NCBI RefSeq assembly: GCF_000517425.1
Contig: NZ_CP006569.1
Span: forward strand, 310,001 to 374,000
Direction: 5' to 3'
Origin: Sodalis praecaptivus
GTDB lineage: Bacteria > Pseudomonadota > Gammaproteobacteria > Enterobacterales > Enterobacteriaceae
Length of the DNA stretch: 64,000 nt
Shown: piece after piece, positions 31,247 through 40,061 of the stretch
Layout: every line of letters begins with the position of its first letter
Numbering within the stretch: the first letter of the stretch is position 1
Program-made: the position numbers and the translations under genes
Notes under the pieces: generated by a model
What the model was told of the DNA's origin: nothing
The model's database searches: none
The model's input: the letters and a program-made list of their open reading frames with translations, nothing else

Positions 31247-31926
31247 GCCCTCATGCTCCCGCTGCTCAGCCCGGTTTTGATGTTGACTCCTGTGGAACCG
31301 CGATCGGGGGCGGGACTGCTAAGGCGCTTCCTGTCGCCAGCACTGCGGTGAAGACAGGACTAAACGTTTTCAAAACGGCCGTGCGTTATGACACGATATC
31401 ACCTTGGCTTTACCAACGGCGATGTATTACGGTTTCTTAGTGAGGATGAGGGGATAATTCCCGCTAAAATAACCTGTTTGCATAATGGTCTTAAGCCAGC
31501 AAAAGCGAATCAGCTTTCACTTATAATGACAGAAATGAGACGCTGAAAATCCGAGCCCCGTCATTGTTGCTGTAAAAAAAACGGCGTTTTATGCTGTAGT
31601 AAAATCAATAATAAGCCTTAATAAACAAAAAGCCATGAATTTACGTGTTTTAGTAATAAAGATAAAAATGTACAAAAAAGGTTATTGCTTAATTAAAAAT
31701 AAGAAGCGCATCACATATCAACGTAAACATCACATGCTATAACAGTATTAAACAATATCAGGTTTATTGTTTTATTAGTTGACCGCAGAATTTAAAATTA
31801 CTTAATTATACAAAGTTTATTAATATCATTTATTAATAAAGATAGCACTGATGTTAGCCGTAGAGAAAGTGAATATCGCTGCCAACGCAGGCAGGGTCGG
31901 TAGACCAATGTACAGGGGAAAGGAAT
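31247..31926. other. AT-rich interval between tRNA-Pro and the sugar cassette
   Basis: About 680 bases with no recognised gene. The second half (31550-31850) is distinctly AT-rich, with long A/T runs, and stands out from the GC-rich backbone; such DNA is typical of horizontally acquired segments and of H-NS binding. A possible small frame lies at 31388-31546. No copy of the tRNA-Pro 3' end that would mark an attachment site was seen. Confidence 0.6.
31388..31546 (+). CDS. Possible small hypothetical protein
   Basis: A 52-codon frame begins MTRYHLGFTNGDVLRFLSED and ends LSLIMTEMRR. It has a plausible amino-acid mix, but there is no clear Shine-Dalgarno sequence and I recognise no family. It could be a real small protein, a fragment of a decayed gene, or chance. 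Confidence 0.25.
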   Translation: MTRYHLGFTNGDVLRFLSEDEGIIPAKITCLHNGLKPAKANQLSLIMTEMRR

Positions 31927-32925
31927 ATGGAAAGGATTCTCGTGACAGGCGGAGCGGGCTATATTGGTACACACCTCGTTGAACTCCTTCTTTCTCAGGG
32001 ACATAGGGTTCGCGTTATTGATAATGGAACCTTCGGCATGTCCGGGTTACGCCCCTTTTATGGGTTAAGCCATTTCGAGATGCAACAAGGGGACATTCAG
32101 ATTACCGCGCATCTCCGAAAGGCGGTCGTCAATATTGATAAAATTGTTCATCTGGCCGGGATTGTCGGCAATCCGGCGTGCGCTTTTGACAAGGAAATTT
32201 GTAACGAAGTCAACGTGGTCGCGACCCAAAAGCTATTCGACGTAGCGGCAAAAGAAAAGGTTAAACATATTCTCTTTGCCTCAAGCTGTAGCGTGTACGG
32301 TTATGGCGAGGATGTTTTTACTGAGCGGTCAAAGCTGAATCCAGTGGACTATTATTCAGAAACAAAAATCCAGGGTGAGGCCATCGCCCAGGCTTACAAA
32401 GAGGATATGGCCGTCACGATATGCAGGTTCGCCACCGTCTTTGGCGCCTCAAGGAGAATGCGGTTTGATCTAGCCGTCAATGGTATGACCGCTAATGCGG
32501 TTAACAGAAGGGAATGCATCATTCATGGCGGGCAACAATGGCGGCCGTTTATCCATTGCAGAGATGTGGCTCGAGCCATAGCAATCGCTTTGGCAGCGTC
32601 AAACGAAAAAATCAGCGGCGATATTTACAATGTTGGTGATGACAAACTAAACATTAACCTGTCTGGGCTGGGGAAGGTGATCTGCTCCTGCATACCGGGC
32701 GTTGTCGTAAAAAGTGACGCATCCATTACAGATAATCGAAGTTATAAAGTGGCCTTTGCAAGTATCAGGAATAAGTTAGGGTTTGCTGCTGAGTATGACC
32801 TTAAAAAAGGCATAAAAGAGATTGAAATGCTGGTGAAAAGTCATTTAATTCCTGACCCTAACTTAAATATATACAGCAATGTTAAAACCCTGGAACATAA
32901 CCTGCTCGTCAGGGGGCTGCCATGA
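31927..32925 (+). CDS. NAD-dependent epimerase/dehydratase (extended SDR)
   Basis: A 332-residue extended short-chain dehydrogenase, probably acting on a nucleotide sugar. GGAGYIG (8-14) is the NAD(P)-binding loop, DN at 32-33 after the second strand suggests NAD preference, SSCSVYG holds the catalytic Ser region and Tyr143/Lys147 form the YxxxK pair. The C-terminal part has RPFIHCRDVARA and NVGDDKLNIN as in UDP-sugar epimerases. A GGGGAAAGGA ribosome binding site precedes the start. It overlaps the aminotransferase by four bases. Its base composition is lower in GC than the backbone. The substrate is not identifiable from sequence. Confidence 0.82.
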   Translation: MERILVTGGAGYIGTHLVELLLSQGHRVRVIDNGTFGMSGLRPFYGLSHFEMQQGDIQITAHLRKAVVNIDKIVHLAGIVGNPACAFDKEICNEVNVVATQKLFDVAAKEKVKHILFASSCSVYGYGEDVFTERSKLNPVDYYSETKIQGEAIAQAYKEDMAVTICRFATVFGASRRMRFDLAVNGMTANAVNRRECIIHGGQQWRPFIHCRDVARAIAIALAASNEKISGDIYNVGDDKLNINLSGLGKVICSCIPGVVVKSDASITDNRSYKVAFASIRNKLGFAAEYDLKKGIKEIEMLVKSHLIPDPNLNIYSNVKTLEHNLLVRGLP

Positions 32926-34106
32926 AAAGTAAACCCGCTATTCTGGGTGGAGAGAAAGCCTTCACGCAAGGAATACCCTTCTTGAAACCTTATATTCCTT
33001 CTATTGCGGTTTTAAAAGAGAGCCTAGCGGAAATTTTAGCCTCCGGAATGCTTACCAAAGGGAAATATTTACAGGCATACGAAGACAAGGCAAAGGCGTA
33101 TAGCGAAGACGCACAAATGAATGTCGTTGCGGTATCGTCGGCGACCATTGGCCTGACGCTTACCTTGCAAGCGCTTGGCATAACGGGGGAGGTGTTGGTG
33201 CCGTCGTTTACATTTTGTGCATCTGCTAATGCGATTGTACAAGCCGGGGCTAAACCGGTGTTTGTTGATTGCTGTCCGGATACATACACTATAAGCATCA
33301 GCGATCTCGCGCAAAAAATAACCAACCAGACTGAAGCGATACTTGCGGTCCATGTCTTTGGTGTGCCTGCGGATTGCCTGGCGCTCGAAAAGCTAGCTAA
33401 AGCACATAATATCAAGCTCATATTCGATGCGGCCCACGGCATGGGATCCACATTGGATAACATCAAGATTGGTCGTTTCGGTGACGCTGAAGTATTCAGC
33501 ACCACCCCAACGAAAACGCTGGTTACTGGTGAGGGTGGATTGATCTTTACCCGCGACGCGGCGTTAGCGCAAAGATTGAGAACGTATCGAGAGTATGGCA
33601 ATCCAGGCGATTATGATTGTACCTATGTAGGCACGAATGGACGACTTAACGAAATAAGCTGTCTGATGGGGGTCGCTTCGTTCGATTTGTTGCCGGAAAA
33701 TATCAGATTACGCAATGCAGCCGCTAATGCCTATACGCAGAGATTGAAATCGGTTCCCGGTATCAGCCTACAGCATATCCCTAACAATGTTTTGAGTACC
33801 CATAAGGATTTTTCTATCCGGGTGGATAAACACCTGTTCGGCTGTGATAGGGACGTTTTGGAGGCGGCTTTATGTGCCGAGGGCATACCAACAAGGCGCT
33901 ATTTCTTTCCCGTGGTACATAAAATGAAAGCCTATAAGGAATTCAACGCGACCGTATTGCCCGCGAGTGAAAATATCGCTGCAACTATTCTTTGTCTACC
34001 TATCTATCCTTTGTTGCCATTGAATGATATTGCGCTAATATCATCAGCAATAGCGAAAATACAGCGCCAAGCGCACCGAATTGCAAATTACATTGACGGA
34101 AGTTAA
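32922..34106 (+). CDS. DegT/DnrJ/EryC1/StrS-family aminotransferase
   Basis: A 394-residue PLP-dependent sugar aminotransferase. Lys198 in TTPTKTLVTGEGG is the expected internal-aldimine lysine, and Asp169 in FDAAHGMGS contacts the PLP ring; VPSFTFCASANAIVQAGAKPVFVD is the family's substrate-loop strand. It resembles WecE in fold but is clearly a separate subgroup. It is coupled by a four-base overlap to the SDR enzyme and followed after two bases by the Nudix gene. Together the first two could make an aminated sugar nucleotide; that is inference. Confidence 0.85.
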   Translation: MKSKPAILGGEKAFTQGIPFLKPYIPSIAVLKESLAEILASGMLTKGKYLQAYEDKAKAYSEDAQMNVVAVSSATIGLTLTLQALGITGEVLVPSFTFCASANAIVQAGAKPVFVDCCPDTYTISISDLAQKITNQTEAILAVHVFGVPADCLALEKLAKAHNIKLIFDAAHGMGSTLDNIKIGRFGDAEVFSTTPTKTLVTGEGGLIFTRDAALAQRLRTYREYGNPGDYDCTYVGTNGRLNEISCLMGVASFDLLPENIRLRNAAANAYTQRLKSVPGISLQHIPNNVLSTHKDFSIRVDKHLFGCDRDVLEAALCAEGIPTRRYFFPVVHKMKAYKEFNATVLPASENIAATILCLPIYPLLPLNDIALISSAIAKIQRQAHRIANYIDGS

Positions 34107-34108
34107 TA

Positions 34109-34582
34109 ATGAGCAGATATGTAAAAGACATGAGAGCCATGATCGGTCACCGGCCTTTATTATTGGCGGGGTCGAATGTCATCATTTTGGATGAAAGAGG
34201 CGATATTTTATTACAACAAAGATTGAACGGCCATTGGGGTTTGCCGGGAGGGTTGCTTGAGCTGGGTGAGTCATTAGAAGAGACCGCGCGACGCGAAGTG
34301 TTAGAAGAAACGGGACTGACGGTTGGAAACCTCAAGTTTTTAAACATATTTTCTGGCATTGAGTACTTTTTCACGCTGCCTAACCAGGACCAAATACACG
34401 TCATAACGGCGCTGTATCTTTGCCGAAACTATCGTGGAGAGATAAGGATGAACGCAGAAGAGTCAAAAGATCTCAAGTTCATGCCTATCGAACACCTTCC
34501 CGGCAATACCGAGGCGGAGTATCGCCATTATATTCAGTTTTATCTGGATAATCTTTCCCTCTATGACGTTCCAGGAAAGTAA
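34109..34582 (+). CDS. Nudix hydrolase
   Basis: A 157-residue Nudix protein. The Nudix box is complete at residues 48-70: Gly48, Glu54, Arg62-Glu63, Glu66-Glu67, Gly69, all in the GX5EX7REUXEEXGU pattern. It would hydrolyse a nucleoside diphosphate linked to another moiety, perhaps a sugar nucleotide or a damaged nucleotide. Third gene of a tightly packed cassette, two bases after the aminotransferase stop, which suggests a related role. Its substrate cannot be told from the sequence. Confidence 0.88.
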   Translation: MSRYVKDMRAMIGHRPLLLAGSNVIILDERGDILLQQRLNGHWGLPGGLLELGESLEETARREVLEETGLTVGNLKFLNIFSGIEYFFTLPNQDQIHVITALYLCRNYRGEIRMNAEESKDLKFMPIEHLPGNTEAEYRHYIQFYLDNLSLYDVPGK

Positions 34583-34669
34583 CCACGCGTAATGATGTGG
34601 ATTGAATACCAGAGCGAGGCAAAATTGCTAGGGCTCGGCTCGCTTTTGATGTCTCTTCCGCGGCTATAT

Positions 34670-34713
34670 TCGTGGTTACAATAAACAATGCTCGTGGTTA
34701 CAATAAACAATGC
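34670..34713. repeat. 22-base perfect tandem duplication
   Basis: TCGTGGTTACAATAAACAATGC is present twice in direct succession, at 34670-34691 and 34692-34713, without mismatch. Confidence 0.95.
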
Positions 34714-34735
34714 ATTCTTGCCTATTTGATACTTG

Positions 34736-34755
34736 CCTAGCCTAGCCTAGCCTAG
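34736..34755. repeat. Pentamer microsatellite (CCTAG)4
   Basis: Four perfect tandem copies of CCTAG, running directly into the hexamer array. Confidence 0.95.
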
Positions 34756-34821
34756 CCCTAGCCCTAGCCCTAGCCCTAGCCCTAGCCCTAGCCCTAGCCC
34801 TAGCCCTAGCCCTAGCCCTAG
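34756..34821. repeat. Hexamer microsatellite (CCCTAG)11
   Basis: Eleven perfect tandem copies of CCCTAG, which is the preceding pentamer with one added C. It resembles eukaryotic telomere-type repeats in form, although nothing else here suggests a telomere. Confidence 0.95.
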
Positions 34822-34904
34822 CCAACCGCCAATCGCTAACCGCCAATCGCCAACCGCTAACCGCCAACCGCTAACCGCTAACCGCTAACCGCTAACCGCC
34901 AACG
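34822..34904. repeat. Heptamer microsatellite, unit CYAAYCG
   Basis: Eleven heptamers (variants CTAACCG, CCAACCG and CCAATCG) plus a six-base remnant directly follow the hexamers. The last half is a homogeneous run of four CTAACCG units; the first half mixes variants. Confidence 0.93.
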
Positions 34905-35134
34905 CTATCGCAGATCCGTATCGCACCGTGTTACAGCAGCCAGGGCCCCTTAGCCCGCTAAAACATGCGGTATCCTGGCTTAAGTTAATCAACTAATTCG
35001 AGTTAGCCAACGTATCCGCAAATTAGTAGGATAGTGACGAAGCAGGATCCATATCACACATCCGCTACAAATCTTTTGAATTTTCATTTAGCGCAAATAT
35101 AATGCTAACTCAAGGTAGCAATAGGGTTGTTCCC

Positions 35135-36718
35135 ATGAATGGATATTATCTTGGCGTTGACGCCGGCTCGGCCAGCGTAAGAGCAGGGTTGTTTTCCTCC
35201 CGGGGCGAGCGTTTGGCTTTCGCCACCCGTCCTATCAGTCAGTTTCATGATGAAGGCCATTGCGTAGAACAATCGTCAGATGAAATCTGGACGGCGGTAG
35301 GGGAAGCGGTGCGGGAAGCGGTGACGACATCGCATATCGCCCCTGAACGCATTAAAGGCATCGGTTTTGACGCCACCTGTTCCCTAGTCATGTTGGGCAG
35401 CGCAGGCGAGCCCCTCTCGGTGTCCCCCAGCGGCGATCCGCAGCGTAACATCGTCATGTGGATGGATCATCGGGCGACCCGCGAGACTGAAGAGATCAAC
35501 GCTACGGAAGATCGCGCCCTTCAGTATGTGGGCGGCAAGGTCAGCGTGGAAATGCAACTGCCCAAAATCCTGTGGTTAAAGCGGCATTATCCTGAACGTT
35601 ATGCGCAATGCGCCCGGCTGCTGGATTTGGCGGATTTTTTAGTGTGGAAAGCCACCGGCGCCGATATTGCCAGCGTCTGCACCTTAACCTGCAAATGGAA
35701 TTACCTCGCCCATGAAAATCAGTTCAGCGCTTCGCTATTAAGCGCGATGGGGCTTGAGGATGTTCTGGCACGTATCCCGCCCGTCATCTTGCCGCTGGGC
35801 AGCGCCGCCGGCAAACTCAGCCCGCAGGCCGCCCGCGCTTTTGGCCTGCCGGAGGGCATCGCGGTAGCCACCGGTATCATCGATGCTCATGCGGGCGGTC
35901 TGGCGCTGCTGGCCGGGGATCCCGAGGGGAGTTTGGCATTGATCGGTGGGACGTCCAATTGTCACATGATCGTCAGCCGCGAGCCCTGTCAAGTTGCCGG
36001 CGTATGGGGGCCCTATTGGAATGCGATGCTGCCGGAATGGTGGCTGAACGAAGGCGGCCAAAGCGCCGCCGGCGCGCTGGTGGAGTGGACTATCGCTCAG
36101 CATGAGGCCTGGCCGGCATTAGAGCAGGAGGCCAAACAGCGCGGCGTGAGCCATTGGCAACTATTAAACGAATGGGTGAGCGATCTTGAGCAACGCGACC
36201 CTTTCCCCACGCGGGCGCTGCATGTGTTGCCGGATCATCATGGGAACCGCTCCCCGCGGGCAGACCCGCTGGCGCGCGGGGCGGTGTTCGGCTTGACCCT
36301 TGAGCGCGGCCGCGATGGCCTGGCGCGCCAATATCTGGCGACGCTGCAGGGCATCGCGCTGGGGACGCGGCATATCATCGATGTTATGCAACAGGCGGGG
36401 CATCATGTATCGCGGCTTTTTTTATGCGGCGGCGTGACGCGCAATACCCTGTGGCTGAGAGAGTACGCCAATGCCACCGGCCGCACGCTGCATCTGGCGG
36501 CGGAAGAGGACGTGGTGACGCTCGGCGCGGCGTTGCTCGGCGCGGTGGCCAGCGGCGAATATGCCGATTTCGCCAGCGCCGCGCGGCAAATGGTGCGGCC
36601 CGGCGCGGTAATTGCCGCCGATGCCGAAAAGCACAGTTTTTTTGCAGCGAAATACCGCGTCTTTTTACAAATGTATGATGATCAGCAACGTGCCGCCGCC
36701 CTAATGCAGTACGCCTGA
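35135..36718 (+). CDS. FGGY-family pentulose kinase
   Basis: An ATP-dependent carbohydrate kinase of about 527 residues. MNGYYLGVDAGSASVRAGLF is the N-terminal phosphate-1 loop, GIGFDATCSLVML and IIDAHAGGLALLAG are signatures of the pentulose (ribulokinase-like) FGGY subgroup, and LFLCGGVTRNTLWLREYANATG is the C-terminal FGGY/adenosine segment. I chose the ATG at 35135, which has AGGGT seven bases upstream; the ATG at 35102 lacks a binding site and adds eleven residues. It likely phosphorylates a ketopentose or ketohexose produced by the isomerase encoded next. Confidence 0.87.
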   Translation: MNGYYLGVDAGSASVRAGLFSSRGERLAFATRPISQFHDEGHCVEQSSDEIWTAVGEAVREAVTTSHIAPERIKGIGFDATCSLVMLGSAGEPLSVSPSGDPQRNIVMWMDHRATRETEEINATEDRALQYVGGKVSVEMQLPKILWLKRHYPERYAQCARLLDLADFLVWKATGADIASVCTLTCKWNYLAHENQFSASLLSAMGLEDVLARIPPVILPLGSAAGKLSPQAARAFGLPEGIAVATGIIDAHAGGLALLAGDPEGSLALIGGTSNCHMIVSREPCQVAGVWGPYWNAMLPEWWLNEGGQSAAGALVEWTIAQHEAWPALEQEAKQRGVSHWQLLNEWVSDLEQRDPFPTRALHVLPDHHGNRSPRADPLARGAVFGLTLERGRDGLARQYLATLQGIALGTRHIIDVMQQAGHHVSRLFLCGGVTRNTLWLREYANATGRTLHLAAEEDVVTLGAALLGAVASGEYADFASAARQMVRPGAVIAADAEKHSFFAAKYRVFLQMYDDQQRAAALMQYA

Positions 36719-36737
36719 TAATAACAAAGGAGAGGCT

Positions 36738-38393
36738 ATGCTAACGCTAAATCTGACGCCCGCCGCCGCTTCGGTCCGTGCCGGGGAACGCGAAGTGCTC
36801 ATGATAACCAATGCCGATCTGCGCGAACCGGCGAATCTGACCTGCTGGCCGATGCAGCAGCGCTTTGAGCGAAAGTTGCAAACGGCGCTGGAGAAAACGG
36901 GATGGCACATGAAACGTGCCCACGACGTAGATAACGCCCGCGGTCACGGCTTCATCAGCTCACAGAAGGAAGGCAGCGCGCTTTTCGCCCATATCGATGC
37001 CGATGCGCCGCTCATTGTCCTATTGACCGCCTGGCAATATTCCCACCACATCGCGCCGTCGCTGGTGCATCACCGCGGGCCGGTGCTACTGCTGGCGAAC
37101 TTTGACGGTACCTTCCCGGGTCTGGTCGGGATGCTGTGTATGGCGGGCACCTTGACCAGTCTTGGCAAAAACGTGTCCAGATTGTGGTCGGAGAATTTCG
37201 ATGACGCCTTCTTTGAGCAGGGGCTGGCCACGTGGCTGCGCGATGGCGCATTGCACCATGCAACCCACTATCTGCGCGCCATTCCTCCCACCCACGCCCT
37301 GATGGCGACCGCGGCGGGGCAGATAGGCCGGCAAACGGGCGAATATATCCTGCGCCATAAGGCGATTATCGGTTTGTTCGATACCTTATGTATGGGCATG
37401 CTGAACGGCGTGTTCCCGGTGAAAGCCATGGTGGGTGCCGGTATGCCGCTGGAATCGCTGTCGCAATCGGCGCTGTTGGTGGAGATGGACAAAGTTCCGC
37501 AGGCGCTGCGGGAAAGCTGCCTGCAATGGTATGAGCAGCGTGGCATGACCTTTCATTTCGGCACCCGCCACGATCAGGATTTGACCCGTGAACAGGTGCT
37601 GGAACAGTGCGCAATGCTGATTGCGCTGGCCCGTTTTGTGAAACGATTTGGTCTGGCGGCGGTAGGCGTGCAGTATCAGCAGGGGCTGAAGGATTGCTGT
37701 GCCGCATCGGATTTTGCCGAAGGCGCGATTGGCAACGCCGAGCGTTTCCCGATACCCGATGAAGACGGCACTATTATTTGGCCAAACCAAGCCATCCCCT
37801 GTATTAATGAAGTGGATATGGGGTCCGCCATTCCGCAGGCGATGCTGTGGCGTTTGCTTGACGCGCTGGGACTGCCGGCGGAAACCACGCTGCACGACAT
37901 CCGCTGGGGCAGCGACTATCAAGGCGTATTCTATTGGGATTTGGAAATTTCCGGCGCGGTGCCGTTTGAGCATTTAAAAGGCGGCATAGCGGGAGCGCAA
38001 GGGTATCGTCAGCCGTCAATGTTTTTCCCCAACGGCGGTTCCACTATATGCGGTCAAGGTAAGGCTGGACGCTTTGTTTGGGCGCGGGCGCATTATGAAG
38101 GGACCTGCATTGTCATGCATATTGGTACCGGCCGCGGTGTCGAATTGCCGGCGGAGGAGTTTGAACGCAGGCGGCGCGCCACCAATTATGAATGGCCGTT
38201 GCTCAATGCGGTTCTGGACGGCGTTAGCCGCGACGATCTCATGGCGGGCCATCAGAGTAATCATTTGACGCTGGCCTATGTGGATGAGCCGTTATTGGCT
38301 GAGGTGTTGACGGCATTTGTGGCCCAGGCTTTAACGCAAGGTATTCAGGTTTACGTTGCGGGCAGCGCCTATGATTTATTAATTAAGCAGTGA
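36738..38393 (+). CDS. L-fucose/L-arabinose isomerase-like protein
   Basis: A 551-residue protein of the FucI/AraA fold. The CINEVDMGSAIPQAML segment (Glu358, Asp360) corresponds to the metal/catalytic Glu region of fucose isomerase, and GHQSNHLTLAYVDEP (His505, His509) to the C-terminal metal-ligand His. The remainder, with PVLLLANFDGTFPGLVGMLCMAGTL, also fits this fold. It is shorter than E. coli FucI (591). A good ribosome binding site (AAAGGAGAGG) precedes it, 19 bases after the kinase stop. Probable aldose-ketose isomerase for an unknown sugar; assignment of exact catalytic residues is inference. Confidence 0.75.
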   Translation: MLTLNLTPAAASVRAGEREVLMITNADLREPANLTCWPMQQRFERKLQTALEKTGWHMKRAHDVDNARGHGFISSQKEGSALFAHIDADAPLIVLLTAWQYSHHIAPSLVHHRGPVLLLANFDGTFPGLVGMLCMAGTLTSLGKNVSRLWSENFDDAFFEQGLATWLRDGALHHATHYLRAIPPTHALMATAAGQIGRQTGEYILRHKAIIGLFDTLCMGMLNGVFPVKAMVGAGMPLESLSQSALLVEMDKVPQALRESCLQWYEQRGMTFHFGTRHDQDLTREQVLEQCAMLIALARFVKRFGLAAVGVQYQQGLKDCCAASDFAEGAIGNAERFPIPDEDGTIIWPNQAIPCINEVDMGSAIPQAMLWRLLDALGLPAETTLHDIRWGSDYQGVFYWDLEISGAVPFEHLKGGIAGAQGYRQPSMFFPNGGSTICGQGKAGRFVWARAHYEGTCIVMHIGTGRGVELPAEEFERRRRATNYEWPLLNAVLDGVSRDDLMAGHQSNHLTLAYVDEPLLAEVLTAFVAQALTQGIQVYVAGSAYDLLIKQ

Positions 38394-38508
38394 TCACCAT
38401 AAATTCACGGAAGAATAACGATAAAGAAGGCTATTAAAAACAGCAGTACTATTGCATTAATTGTGGTTTTAGATCGATACGTTTTACAGCACGTGTGATG
38501 ACGCAAAA

Positions 38509-38529
38509 GAGCAGGGCGTTCCCCTGCTC
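38509..38529. repeat. Hairpin after the isomerase gene
   Basis: GAGCAGGG and CCCTGCTC form an eight-pair perfect stem around a five-base loop in the isomerase-transporter interval. No T-run follows on either strand, so a terminator is not clear. It may protect the mRNA 3' end or attenuate the downstream genes. Confidence 0.5.
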
Positions 38530-38582
38530 GCATCAGCGCGCACGTAACAATATGGCTTGAAATAAACACGTTTAACTATGAT

Positions 38583-38606
38583 GAATATCAGCGCCTGTTG
38601 ATATTC
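38583..38606. repeat. Operator-like inverted repeat before the transporter gene
   Basis: GAATATCA and TGATATTC are perfect 8-base arms separated by eight bases, ending 36 bases before the transporter start. It could be a regulator-binding site or a small RNA hairpin. Confidence 0.45.
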
Positions 38607-38642
38607 TTACTCTGTTACCTGACCAAGCTTGAGAATATTATT

Positions 38643-39989
38643 ATGCAAAACGTTAGCAAAAAAGAGATGCGCCTGGCGGTAATATCGAGCCTGGTAGGCA
38701 GCATGCTGGAATTCTATGATTTCCAAATATACGGCATGGCCGCCGCGCTGGTATTTAATATTCTTTTCTTCCCCGACGTTGATCCGACTACCGCCTTATT
38801 AGCCTCGTTCGCCACCTTTGGCGTCGGGTTTATTGCGCGACCGCTGGGCGGCATGTTTTTTGGTTACCTGGGCGATATTATCGGCCGTAAAAAAACGCTG
38901 GTCATCACCCTTATCGGCATGGGGATCGTGTCGTGTCTCACCGGCCTGCTGCCGGGCTATATGCAAATTGGGCTATGGGCGCCGGCGCTGCTGGTGCTGC
39001 TGCGCTTCCTACAGGGCTTCCTGGTAGGCGGTGAATGGGGCGGTGCGGCGCTGCTGGTGTATGAATACGCGCCACCCCACCGGCGCGGTTTCTTCGGCGT
39101 CTTTCCGCAAATCGGCGGTTTCCTCGGCAACCTGCTGTCCGCGGGCACCTTTGCCTTGGTCACCTTGTTACCCCAGGATGATTTATTGTCGTGGGGCTGG
39201 CGCATCCCCTTCCTGTCCAGCGCCATCTTGTTGGGCGTGGGGCTGTTCGTTCGCGCCAAACTGGATGAAACCCCAGCCTTTAAGGAAATGCAAAGGCAGG
39301 AATTGATCCTAAAGGACCAAAAAACCAAAAAAACCATTCCTACCGTCGAGGTTATCAAGAATTCCTGGCGCAGCATTTTGACCATCATGCTGTTACGGTT
39401 GGGTGAAAGCGTTCCGTATTATGTCGTCACGGTATTTGCGGTCTCTTACGCCAGCACCCTGGGTATCGAGCGCGGCACTATGCTGTTGGCCATCGTTTTG
39501 GTTTGTATCCTGGCTTGCCCGATGCATCTGCTGTATGGCGCGCTTTCCGATAAAATCGGCCGCCGCAAGATTTATCTCTTTGGTGCCATTGTCGCGGCCA
39601 TCAGTCCCTTTCCCTTCTTCTGGGCGCTGGAAAGCCATTCGTTCGTATTAATGCTGTTGGGTTATGTACTGGTGATAAATATTGCCCATAACGCCATCAA
39701 CTCGATGCAACCTTCACTCTTTTCGGAATTATTTAACACCAAAGTCCGCTACAGCGGGATTTCTATCGGCAGCCAGTTTGGCGCCATCCTCGCGGGCGGG
39801 TTTACACCGCTTATCGCAACATCGCTGGCGCGCTACGACGGCGGCCACTGGACGCTGGTTGCCCTGTATGTCACCGCCGCGTCGATGGTCACCGTATTAA
39901 CCGCATTCTTCCTGAAAGAACGGCACGGTCGCCATGCTGAAAAACCCCTAACGCGGCAGGGCAACGTCTCCGTTGATGCCGCCGACTAA
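38643..39989 (+). CDS. MHS-type major facilitator transporter
   Basis: A 448-residue, twelve-helix transporter of the metabolite:H+ symporter (MHS) family, the group of ShiA, KgtP and ProP. SMLEFYDFQIYGMAAAL in helix 1, FGDYLGDIIGRKKTL-like loop 2-3 (FFGYLGDIIGRKKTL), GFLVGGEWGGAALLVYEYAPPHRRGFFG and SDKIGRRKIYL are family signatures. I used the ATG at 38643 (MQNVSKKEMRLAVIS); the frame is open upstream only through a TTG. It presumably imports the substrate degraded by the neighbouring enzymes; this family usually takes organic acids rather than neutral sugars. Confidence 0.9.
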   Translation: MQNVSKKEMRLAVISSLVGSMLEFYDFQIYGMAAALVFNILFFPDVDPTTALLASFATFGVGFIARPLGGMFFGYLGDIIGRKKTLVITLIGMGIVSCLTGLLPGYMQIGLWAPALLVLLRFLQGFLVGGEWGGAALLVYEYAPPHRRGFFGVFPQIGGFLGNLLSAGTFALVTLLPQDDLLSWGWRIPFLSSAILLGVGLFVRAKLDETPAFKEMQRQELILKDQKTKKTIPTVEVIKNSWRSILTIMLLRLGESVPYYVVTVFAVSYASTLGIERGTMLLAIVLVCILACPMHLLYGALSDKIGRRKIYLFGAIVAAISPFPFFWALESHSFVLMLLGYVLVINIAHNAINSMQPSLFSELFNTKVRYSGISIGSQFGAILAGGFTPLIATSLARYDGGHWTLVALYVTAASMVTVLTAFFLKERHGRHAEKPLTRQGNVSVDAAD

Positions 39990-40061
39990 AGCACGCAGAG
40001 GTGACGCAGGGATGCGCGCAACATCCAACATTCATACGGCAGTCAATGACAGGAGTAGGGC

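Larger units (their letters stand above)
34583..35134. other. Gene-free interval containing tandem repeats
   Basis: About 550 bases between the Nudix gene and the FGGY kinase gene. It contains a 22-base tandem duplication, then pentamer, hexamer and heptamer arrays (listed separately), followed by about 200 bases of unremarkable sequence that must contain the promoter for the downstream catabolic genes. I see no coding sequence. Confidence 0.75.

Noticed and set aside
31087-31926. Attachment site with a duplicated tRNA-Pro 3' end
   Set aside because: No second copy of the tRNA 3' end was found by eye and no integrase gene is present in the accessory region.
34736-34904. CRISPR array or telomere
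   Set aside because: The units are 5-7 bases with no spacers, so this is not CRISPR; telomere likeness is only in the form of the unit, and the flanks are ordinary chromosomal DNA.
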